A stretch of DNA of 10,259 nucleotides from Bacteroidota bacterium (lineage in GTDB: Bacteria; Bacteroidota; Bacteroidia; Bacteroidales; PUMT01). Where the stretch lies: positions 1-10,259 of the forward strand of contig PXAP01000211.1 in the NCBI GenBank assembly GCA_003567115.1, read 5' to 3'. The notes beneath the pieces are model-generated. The model worked only from the letters and a program-made list of their open reading frames with translations. It made no database searches and had not been told where the DNA came from. The position numbers and the translations under genes are program-made. Of the stretch, positions 1 through 5,141 are shown one piece after another (within the stretch, counting starts at the first letter, position 1; each line of letters opens with the position of its first letter).

Positions 1-548
1 AAGGTAAAAGTAAAATTACAGAGAATATCGCCTTTAACGTGACCGGTGATACGCTGAAATTATCAGACAACAACTCCTTCAGGTGGTTGGCAGGCTATCC
101 GCGTGCAAAGCTGACTATTTTTTTTCCTGATCTGAAAAGGTTGAGTCTTGACTCGCCTTCTAAAGTATTTTCTGCCGACACCCTGCATGTTACACGTTTT
201 TCGATTAATTCATCAGAATTTCTGGGGGAAATTGATCTGACTGTTAAGGCAACTCATCTTAATTTTATTACCGACTGGGGCAATTTCGGTTATTATACCC
301 TGAAGGGTTATTCGGAAAGTTCTCACCTGACAATTTATGGCAGTGCCCAGCTATATGCTGAAGAATTAAAAACCGAATATGCCCGGGTAAGGAATTACAG
401 CACAGGCGACTGTTATGTTTATGCCGGAAAGCAACTCAGGGTCTGGCTTGGACATTACGGAAATATCTATTATAACGGATCTCCGGAGGAGATAACTATT
501 GAAAGAAAGAGTTCAAGGGGAAGGCTTATTCAGATGAACCCTGATTAA
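1..548 (+). CDS. DUF2807-type (GIN domain) surface protein, 3' part only
   Basis: The reading frame is open from the left edge (first full codon at base 3) to TAA at 546-548, so the true start lies outside the window; the GTG at 39 is only the first start-like codon inside it. The visible protein of about 180 residues is rich in short beta strands alternating with turns, such as LTIFFPDLKRLSLDSPSKVF, SEFLGEIDLTVKA and SHLTIYGSAQLYAEEL. This is the pattern of the DUF2807 'head GIN' beta-helical domain of Bacteroidota, often found on exported or lipid-anchored proteins. The C-terminus is typical of that family: a last strand (QLRVWLGHYGNIYYNG) followed by a short charged tail. No signal peptide can be judged because the N-terminus is missing. 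The function of the family is not established; a role in adhesion or envelope structure is only inferred from the fold. Its end overlaps the - strand HEPN remnant by 23 bp. Confidence 0.7.
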   Translation, partial: GKSKITENIAFNVTGDTLKLSDNNSFRWLAGYPRAKLTIFFPDLKRLSLDSPSKVFSADTLHVTRFSINSSEFLGEIDLTVKATHLNFITDWGNFGYYTLKGYSESSHLTIYGSAQLYAEELKTEYARVRNYSTGDCYVYAGKQLRVWLGHYGNIYYNGSPEEITIERKSSRGRLIQMNPD

Positions 549-654
549 ACAATTCGTTCATTTGATTCTTCAGAACAGGAATATCGTCAATGGCAACTTT
601 CCAGATCATCCCGAGTGTTACACCAAAATACTCATGCACCAGAATATCAAGCAT
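526..654 (-). pseudogene. Remnant of HepT-like HEPN (DUF86) toxin, C-terminal piece
   Basis: Read on the - strand, this 42-codon frame begins MLDILVHEYFGV and continues with TLGMIWKVAIDDIPVLKNQM before TAA at 526-528. It matches the C-terminal part of the HEPN/DUF86 family, where the usual motif is R-[ND]-x-L-V-H-x-Y (RX4HXY, the RNase active site). Here the histidine and tyrosine remain, but the arginine is a leucine (codon CTT). The N-terminal helices, roughly the first two thirds of an ordinary HepT of 110 to 140 residues, are absent. The ATG directly follows the stop of the nucleotidyltransferase remnant in the same frame, so it is probably not a real start. I infer a non-functional fragment. 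The alternative, a very small expressed protein, seems unlikely without the arginine and the first helices. Confidence 0.65.
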
Positions 655-843
655 TTAACTAATGTCAATCTCATCTTTTAAAAGATGTTTTCTTAATGAT
701 GGTTTTATTGCCGACCTTTCAATCAAATCCACTTTTTTATTAAGTGTTTCCTCCAATTCAATCTTGATCTTTGAAAAAGTCAGTAAGCTCATCTCTCCGG
801 GTATCTCTACAACTATGTCCAAAATACTTAGAATGAACATCAT
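655..843 (-). pseudogene. Remnant of MntA-like nucleotidyltransferase antitoxin, C-terminal piece
   Basis: The 62-codon frame reads ILDIVVEIPGEMSLLTFSKI, then an ELEETLNKKVDLIERSAIKP segment and LRKHLLKDEI. This is the second half of a minimal nucleotidyltransferase (MNT, MntA type), the antitoxin that AMPylates HEPN toxins. In complete members the part before it is GS-x-ARGE followed by SDIDIVVE. Here the GS motif and the first aspartate are missing: 'SDID' appears as 'SILD', and an in-frame stop lies just upstream at 850-852. The catalytic centre is therefore lost. The gene ends in TAA at 655-657, immediately followed by the HepT-like fragment, so the normal antitoxin/toxin order is kept. 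I infer a pseudogene left after deletions at both ends. The family match rests on recognising the C-terminal pattern by eye. Confidence 0.65.
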
Positions 844-895
844 ACCTGTTTAAGATTATTCCACTAAAGTATAAAAACTGATTATTCCGGACAAT

Positions 896-1948
896 TCAAA
901 CCGAATAATATCCCCTGTACCAGTCCACGAATGCCTCCACCCCTTTTTCAATATCCGTATCCGGCCTGTAGCCGAGATCATTAACCAGATCGTCCACATC
1001 CGCCCATGTAGCGGGCACATCGCCTGCCTGAATAGCAGTAAGGTTCTTAATTGCTTTTTTGCCGGTGGCTTTTTCAATGGCATGGATAAAGTCCATCAGC
1101 CTGACCGGACTGTTGTTGCCTATATTGTAAATTTTATAGGGTGCCGGCGAAGATGCCGGATCGGGTGCAAAACCGTTCCAGTCCACCTCCCCTTCCGGCG
1201 GATGGTCAATTACCCTTACCACACCCTTAACAATATCATCTATATAGGTGAAATCCCTTTCCATGTTACCGTAGTTGAAGACATCGATGGACTTTCCCTC
1301 CAGAATGGCTTTGGTGAATATGAACAGTGCCATATCTGGACGGCCCCAGGGACCGTAAACGGTAAAAAACCGTAATCCGGTGGACGGTAACCTGTACAGG
1401 TGGGAGTATGTATGGGCCATCAGCTCATTGCTTTTCTTGGATGCAGCGTACAGGCTTACCGGGTGATCAACGTTATGTTTTGTCGAAAAAGGCATTTTCT
1501 CGTTAAGCCCGTAAACACTCGAGCTGCTGGCATAAGCAAGGTGCCGGATATTGTTATGCCGGCAGGCTTCAAGTATATTAACAAACCCGTTGATATTGCT
1601 GTCTGTATATGCATACGGGTTTGTCAGGCTGTAACGTACTCCTGCCTGGGCAGCCAGATGACATACCCTGTCAAATCCTTCTTTTTTAAACAATGATCCT
1701 ATACCCTCCCTGTCCCCGAGATCCATCCTGACAAACCGGTATCCTGAATATTTACTGCTTTGTACAATTTTTCCCGGATCAGCAACTGATCTTTCAATTC
1801 CTGTTTCGGCAAGTCTTGCGTATTTCAGGTTGACATCATAATAATCGTTGATGTTGTCCAGCCCCGTCACCTCATCCCCTCTTTCAAGCAGTTGCCTGCA
1901 AAGATGAAACCCTATAAATCCGGCTGTCCCGGTTACCAGTATCTTCAT
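896..1948 (-). CDS. UDP-glucuronate 4-epimerase (NAD-dependent epimerase/dehydratase)
   Basis: A complete 350-residue short-chain dehydrogenase of the extended, sugar-nucleotide type. It would interconvert UDP-glucuronate and UDP-galacturonate in the cytoplasm, supplying acidic sugars for capsule, O-antigen or exopolysaccharide. The N-terminal Rossmann NAD-binding motif TGTAGFIG is at residues 6-13, the active-site serine stretch SSSSVYG at 141-147 and the catalytic YAASK at 167-171. VYGPWGRPDMA (197-207), RDFTYIDDIV (231-240), QAGDVPATWADVDDL (307-321) and a final FVDWYRGYY are typical of the CapI/plant GAE-type epimerases rather than GalE. Length fits the family. The ATG at 1946-1948 puts the Rossmann motif right at the N-terminus, so the start is secure. 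It lies 23 nt after the RNase Y stop and is probably the last gene of that transcription unit. Specificity for UDP-GlcA is inferred; a related uronate or GlcNAc epimerase remains possible. Confidence 0.92.
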   Translation of the reverse strand: MKILVTGTAGFIGFHLCRQLLERGDEVTGLDNINDYYDVNLKYARLAETGIERSVADPGKIVQSSKYSGYRFVRMDLGDREGIGSLFKKEGFDRVCHLAAQAGVRYSLTNPYAYTDSNINGFVNILEACRHNNIRHLAYASSSSVYGLNEKMPFSTKHNVDHPVSLYAASKKSNELMAHTYSHLYRLPSTGLRFFTVYGPWGRPDMALFIFTKAILEGKSIDVFNYGNMERDFTYIDDIVKGVVRVIDHPPEGEVDWNGFAPDPASSPAPYKIYNIGNNSPVRLMDFIHAIEKATGKKAIKNLTAIQAGDVPATWADVDDLVNDLGYRPDTDIEKGVEAFVDWYRGYYSV

Positions 1949-1971
1949 GGTGAATTTTCAGGTTTAAATAA

Positions 1972-3540
1972 TCACTTGGCGTAACTAATCGCCCGGGTTT
2001 CACGGATCACGGTTATTTTCACCTGACCGGGATAGGTCATCTCATCCTGTATCTTCTTTGAAATATCGTACGAGAGCTTCTCAGCATCCTTGTCCGATAT
2101 CTTTTCACTGCCCACTATCACCCTCAGTTCACGGCCTGCCTGGATGGCGTAGGTCTTCATCACACCGGGGTAAGAGAGTGCCATAGCTTCAAGATCCTTG
2201 AGTCTCTTGATATATGCCTCAACAACCTCTCTCCTTGCACCGGGCCTTGCACCCGATATTGCATCGCAAACCTGGACAATGGGAGCAATAAGTGTGTTCA
2301 TCTCCACCTCATCATGATGCGCTCCTATGGCATTGATGATTTCGGGTTTTTCCTTAAACCGCTCTGCAAGTTTCATCCCCAGAACTGCATGTGGCAATTC
2401 CGGCTCATCGTCGGGCACCTTCCCGATATCATGAAGCAGTCCCGCACGCTTGGCCATCTTTGGATTCAGTCCCAGTTCAGCAGCCATGATGGCGCTCAGG
2501 TTGGCAACCTCACGCGAGTGCTGCAAAAGATTTTGTCCGTAAGAGGACCGGTACTTCATTTTACCTATTATCCTGACAAGCTCGGGGTGAAGCCCGTGAA
2601 CACCAAGATCAATGGTGGTGCGCTTCCCCAGCTCCACAATCTCTTCCTCTATCTGGTTCTGGGTTTTCTGCACAATCTCCTCAATCCGTGCAGGATGTAT
2701 GCGGCCGTCAGTGACAAGCTGATGAAGAGAAAGCCGGGCAATCTCCCGTCGCACAGGGTCAAAGGCGGAAAGTATAATAGCCTCAGGGGTGTCGTCGACT
2801 ATTATCTCAACCCCTGTAACGGCCTCCAGGGCTCTTATATTACGACCTTCACGGCCAATAATTCGACCCTTGATCTCATCATTGTCAATATGAAATACCG
2901 TAACCGAATTTTCAATGGTGGTTTCAGAGGCAACTCTCTGGATGGATTGTACCACTACCCGCTTGGCTTCTTTAGTGGCAGTCATCTTTGCCTCATCCAT
3001 TATCTCGTTTATATAAGACATGGCCTCGGTCCTGGCCTCCTCTTTCATTGACTCAACAAGCTGGGCTTTTGCTTCTTCTCCCGACAGACCGGAGATGGTT
3101 TCCAGCTTATCGACCTGCTGCTTATGCAGCTTCTCCATCTCTTCGGTTTTCTTTTCAACCAGTTCAATCTGGGTTTTCAGGTTATTGCGAATAACTTCTA
3201 TCTCCTGTTTATCCTTTTGCGATTCGGCAATTCGTTGTGATAACGCTGACTCTCTCTGCTTAATTTTCTGTTCAACCTGGTTTATCTTGTTATTCTTCTC
3301 ATTGATTATCTTTTCATGCTCGGACTTGAGCTCGTAAAATTTTTCCTTAGCCTTTAATATCTTTTCTTTCTTTATGACTTCGGCCTCAAGCTCTGCCTCC
3401 TTGATAATATTCACCTTTCTTCTTTTCAGCAGAACACGATATATGTAATATGTTAAAATTCCTCCTGCCAGAAAAGAAACAATGGCTATTACAGTGCAGA
3501 GTGCCGGTGTTATGGCACCTGTTATTATTGCTGTATCCAT
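1972..3540 (-). CDS. rny: Ribonuclease Y
   Basis: A complete 522-residue membrane-anchored endoribonuclease that starts mRNA decay. Residues 8-38 form a single N-terminal transmembrane segment followed by basic residues (LLKRRK). Residues 45-150 are a long charged coiled coil. The KH RNA-binding domain follows, with GRIIGREGRNIRA at 225-237 and the GREG loop at 229-232. The HD phosphohydrolase domain has H341, the metal-binding H370-D371 in LLHDIGK, the HH pair 408-409 and D426. Domain order and length match family members of about 510-525 residues, and no key residue is missing. The start ATG is preceded by an A/T-only stretch without a Shine-Dalgarno sequence, as is common in Bacteroidota. 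The gene starts 34 nt after the end of the 6S-like RNA, with no clear promoter between them, so read-through or processing of a longer transcript is likely. The epimerase follows 23 nt downstream. Confidence 0.97.
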   Translation of the reverse strand: MDTAIITGAITPALCTVIAIVSFLAGGILTYYIYRVLLKRRKVNIIKEAELEAEVIKKEKILKAKEKFYELKSEHEKIINEKNNKINQVEQKIKQRESALSQRIAESQKDKQEIEVIRNNLKTQIELVEKKTEEMEKLHKQQVDKLETISGLSGEEAKAQLVESMKEEARTEAMSYINEIMDEAKMTATKEAKRVVVQSIQRVASETTIENSVTVFHIDNDEIKGRIIGREGRNIRALEAVTGVEIIVDDTPEAIILSAFDPVRREIARLSLHQLVTDGRIHPARIEEIVQKTQNQIEEEIVELGKRTTIDLGVHGLHPELVRIIGKMKYRSSYGQNLLQHSREVANLSAIMAAELGLNPKMAKRAGLLHDIGKVPDDEPELPHAVLGMKLAERFKEKPEIINAIGAHHDEVEMNTLIAPIVQVCDAISGARPGARREVVEAYIKRLKDLEAMALSYPGVMKTYAIQAGRELRVIVGSEKISDKDAEKLSYDISKKIQDEMTYPGQVKITVIRETRAISYAK

Positions 3541-3574
3541 AATTATTATTGTATTTATCTATACTGTTATTAAT

Positions 3575-3602
3575 AAAAAAACCCGCATAAGCTTCTCCAA
3601 TT
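3575..3602 (-). terminator. Terminator-like 3' end of the 6S-like RNA
   Basis: On the - strand the 3' half of the RNA closing stem (AATTGGAGAAGC, then TATGCGGG) is followed directly by seven Ts (3581-3575). Stem plus U-run has the form of an intrinsic terminator, although the pairing partner lies about 170 nt upstream instead of in a local hairpin. It could end most transcripts here and leave only partial read-through into rny. Confidence 0.4.
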
Positions 3603-3780
3603 TCCGTTAAAACCCCAGTTTAACATGGGTGGAGCTGCCGTTTCAATTCTGACTTCCAATGTTCCGGTTTCCCGGAACTCCCGGTCTGACCGGGAGTAAG
3701 GCCTGCCATTGTAGAAACGAGCTTTACTCCAATTTGTAAAGTGTTGAGTTTTACTCAATTGAAGAAACACTATGCGGGCA
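3575..3780 (-). ncRNA. ssrS: Structured small RNA, probably 6S RNA
   Basis: The non-coding gap between zapA and rny encodes a folded RNA of about 205 nt on the - strand. Its ends pair almost continuously: CCCGCATA (3778-3771) with TATGCGGG (3589-3582), then after a 1-2 nt interior loop GTTTCTTCAATT (3768-3757) with AATTGGAGAAGC (3602-3591). In the apical part, CAATG/CATTG (3711-3707, 3661-3657) encloses an 8-bp hairpin CTCCCGGT/ACCGGGAG with loop CAG and a 6-bp hairpin TTCCGG/CCGGAA closed by a GAAA tetraloop. The 3' end is a run of seven Us. Size, a long closing stem, a weakly paired middle and the place directly after zapA (as with ssrS in enterobacteria) suggest 6S RNA, which binds and restrains RNA polymerase holoenzyme; a Bacteroidota 6S family is known. 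Smaller hairpins in the middle (TTGAGT/ACTCAA, CTTTAC/GTAAAG) leave room for another class of RNA. No clear own promoter was found, so processing from the zapA transcript is possible. Confidence 0.65.
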
Positions 3781-3795
3781 AATTCTCTTTATATG

Positions 3796-4107
3796 TTAAA
3801 GAACGTTATTACTCTTTCTTTTGTTTTGTATATATTCTCCAAGTTCCTGTTCCAGATCCCTCAACTGTTCCCAGAAAGGAACCACATCAGTCTTTTCTTC
3901 ACATTCTATCAACCTGATAACAAACTGTAATGCGGCCATGGCCAGAAAGTCCTGCAAGTCCTTATCTGTATACCTTTGTTTATATTGTAGCACTTTTTCA
4001 TTTATCAGCCTGGCTGCCCTACGGATCTTCTCCTCATCTTCCCTGTTTATCTTAAGAGGATAGAACCTCTCTGCCACATTGACCCGTATTGATAGCTTGT
4101 CATCCAT
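3796..4107 (-). CDS. zapA: Cell division protein ZapA
   Basis: A 103-residue protein of the ZapA family, which binds and cross-links FtsZ filaments at the division ring. The N-terminus has the usual short beta region (LSIRVNVAERFYPLKI, residues 5-20). It is followed by the characteristic REDEEKIRRAARLINEKV segment (22-39), a central helix (DLQDFLAMAALQFVIRLIE) and a C-terminal coiled coil that in known members forms dimers and tetramers. Length fits the family. The ATG at 4105-4107 lies 15 nt after the stop of the small coiled-coil gene, and the stop lies 15 nt before the 6S-like RNA. Both gaps indicate one transcript. The divergence expected for Bacteroidota ZapA makes this a family assignment by pattern, supported by its neighbours. 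Confidence 0.85.
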   Translation of the reverse strand: MDDKLSIRVNVAERFYPLKINREDEEKIRRAARLINEKVLQYKQRYTDKDLQDFLAMAALQFVIRLIECEEKTDVVPFWEQLRDLEQELGEYIQNKRKSNNVL

Positions 4108-4122
4108 ATACGGTTTTTTATT

Positions 4123-4416
4123 CTAATGGTTCAAAAGAGCAATACATTTATCAATCTCCCGCACAATCCTGTTAACCTTTATCCTGGCATCGTGTGCATT
4201 GCCACTCGAATCCAGAATGGCTTTTGCCAGTTTCAGGTTTTTATACCTGCGCTCCAGCTCTTCCAGGGCCGTAGTCTTGAGCTTAACCTGCTCAGACAAT
4301 CTGACCTTTTCTTTTTGAAGCCTGAGGCGCTCCTCTTCGGATTTTTCAAGCAATGTTACTATGTTATCAATTTTTTCCTTTAATCGAATTACCAATTGAT
4401 CCTGATTGCTATCCAT
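4123..4416 (-). CDS. Small coiled-coil protein, ZapB-like
   Basis: A 97-residue acidic and basic helix-forming protein without signal peptide or membrane segment. Residues 6-63 have heptad-like spacing of I, L and V (LVIRLKEKIDNIVTLLEK, then LRLQKEKVRLSEQVKL) and should form a long coiled coil; residues 64-97 are a shorter helical tail ending in IVREIDKCIALLNH. It directly precedes zapA by 15 nt in the same direction. Small coiled-coil proteins in this position in Bacteroidota are usually left hypothetical or called ZapB-like. A role with ZapA at the division septum is inferred from position and shape only. The start at 4414-4416 is the first ATG of the frame and lies 23 nt downstream of a candidate promoter -7 box. 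Confidence 0.75.
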   Translation of the reverse strand: MDSNQDQLVIRLKEKIDNIVTLLEKSEEERLRLQKEKVRLSEQVKLKTTALEELERRYKNLKLAKAILDSSGNAHDARIKVNRIVREIDKCIALLNH

Positions 4417-4439
4417 ATCCTTACCTTAATAATTACTTA

Positions 4440-4447
4440 CAAATTTA
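4440..4447 (-). promoter_or_regulatory. Candidate -7 element for the zapB-like/zapA/6S/rny cluster
   Basis: On the - strand the sequence reads TAAATTTG, matching the Bacteroidota -7 consensus TAnnTTTG exactly, 23 nt before the ATG at 4416. It is the only match in the 140 bp upstream of that gene. The -33 TTG is not at the standard 19-nt spacing; only an A/T stretch lies there, and a TTTG occurs 12 nt upstream. A weak or activator-dependent promoter is possible. Confidence 0.4.
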
Positions 4448-4756
4448 CTACAGCTTTTGCAAATAAAAAAATTCCCTGATTTATATTTATAAATATTTAG
4501 TCTGCTCCAAAAAGTCAAAAGTGATAATTTCCTGCAAAAATTCAAACACTTTAAACATTAATAATCAGCCATTTGAAAATTTGATTTTACCAATATTTGC
4601 CCAAAAAATACCTTTATAGAGTGGACTCAAATATTCAAATGATTTTATAGTTTTACAACAATGTGTTCAGTTTAAAATGCAACTACTCCCTAAATAATCA
4701 ACTAAAAAAATTTAATGCATTGATATAACACTTATTAATTCATAAATATTTGCATA

Positions 4757-4786
4757 TTGATAAAAATTATCATCCTGGTATCTTTG
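4757..4786 (+). promoter_or_regulatory. Strong Bacteroidota-type promoter
   Basis: TTG (4757-4759), a 19-nt spacer (4760-4778) and TATCTTTG (4779-4786) match the Bacteroidota primary sigma consensus TTTG-N19-TAnnTTTG in all but one position. Transcription would start near 4790-4794, pointing right. The next supported gene on that strand starts at 5142, so the transcript would either have a leader of about 350 nt before the M23 peptidase or yield a separate small RNA. The -33 box sits inside a 14-nt sequence (ATTGATAAAAATTA, 4756-4769) that occurs again exactly at 5085-5098 in the repeat array. Confidence 0.7.
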
Positions 4787-4943
4787 TAGCGAAAAATTTC
4801 TATTTCCAAAAAGTAAAACGGCTCAGGGGAATCTTTAAGTTTATGAATTAATCAGAATAAAATCTTAAAAAAATCATTGGTGATATTTATGACAAGTTAC
4901 CCTTTTTATACTAAAATCAACAATAATATGTGATAAAAAACCG

Positions 4944-5110
4944 CTTTAATATTTGAAAAAAATTCACCTCTATCCTTGATGAAGAAAACTTTGATCGTTG
5001 AAAAAAACCGATTTAATCTTTGAATAAAACTCACTTGATCATTGATAAAAACACTTTGATCATTTGTTAAAAATCTCTTTGAGCATTGATAAAAATTACT
5101 TTGAATGTTA
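4944..5110 (+). repeat. Degenerate tandem repeats, 22-bp period
   Basis: About eight imperfect copies with consensus CTTTGATCATTGATAAAAA plus 2-4 variable bases. Unit starts are near 4944, 4970, 4989, 5011, 5033, 5054, 5077 and 5099; the last six are spaced 22, 22, 21, 23 and 22 bp. A half-unit (TGATAAAAAACCG) precedes them at 4931. Each unit carries an A-tract, so A-tracts recur about every two helical turns. Two units contain the perfect palindrome TGATCA (5036-5041, 5057-5062). The period is not a multiple of three and no frame runs through, so this is not coding. The array ends about 30 bp before the M23 start codon. It may be a protein-binding array, curved DNA or a leader RNA element. 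Confidence 0.8.
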
Positions 5111-5141
5111 ATGTTTTAATATCTGAAATCCCTGCTTTCCT

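Larger units (their letters stand above)
4417..5141. other. Long AT-rich divergent intergenic region
   Basis: No open frame with recognisable coding character lies in these 725 bp between the divergent zapB-like and M23 genes. The left half (4448-4755) is AT-rich, without a strong repeat or hairpin that I can see. The right half carries a good promoter (4757-4786), a transcribable stretch of about 140 bp with only tiny frames (one of 14 codons at 4889-4933), and the 22-bp repeat array. AT content is clearly higher than in the flanking genes. Confidence 0.8.

Noticed and set aside
662..853. Plus-strand frame of 63 codons
   Set aside because: Antisense to the nucleotidyltransferase remnant, whose - strand translation is recognisable.
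2314..3051. Plus-strand frame of 245 codons
   Set aside because: It lies wholly opposite the rny gene, whose KH and HD domains are clear. The translation has no recognisable domain.
3570..3770. Minus-strand frame of 66 codons between zapA and rny
   Set aside because: It coincides with the folded RNA; its composition follows the hairpins and it resembles no protein family.
4889..4933. 14-codon frame downstream of the strong promoter (possible leader peptide)
   Set aside because: No ribosome binding signal, regulatory codon run or hairpin supports it; frames this short are expected by chance in AT-rich DNA.
4944..5110. CRISPR array or plasmid-type iterons
   Set aside because: There are no unique spacers between units, so it is not CRISPR. 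No replication initiator gene or origin features are near, so iterons are not supported.
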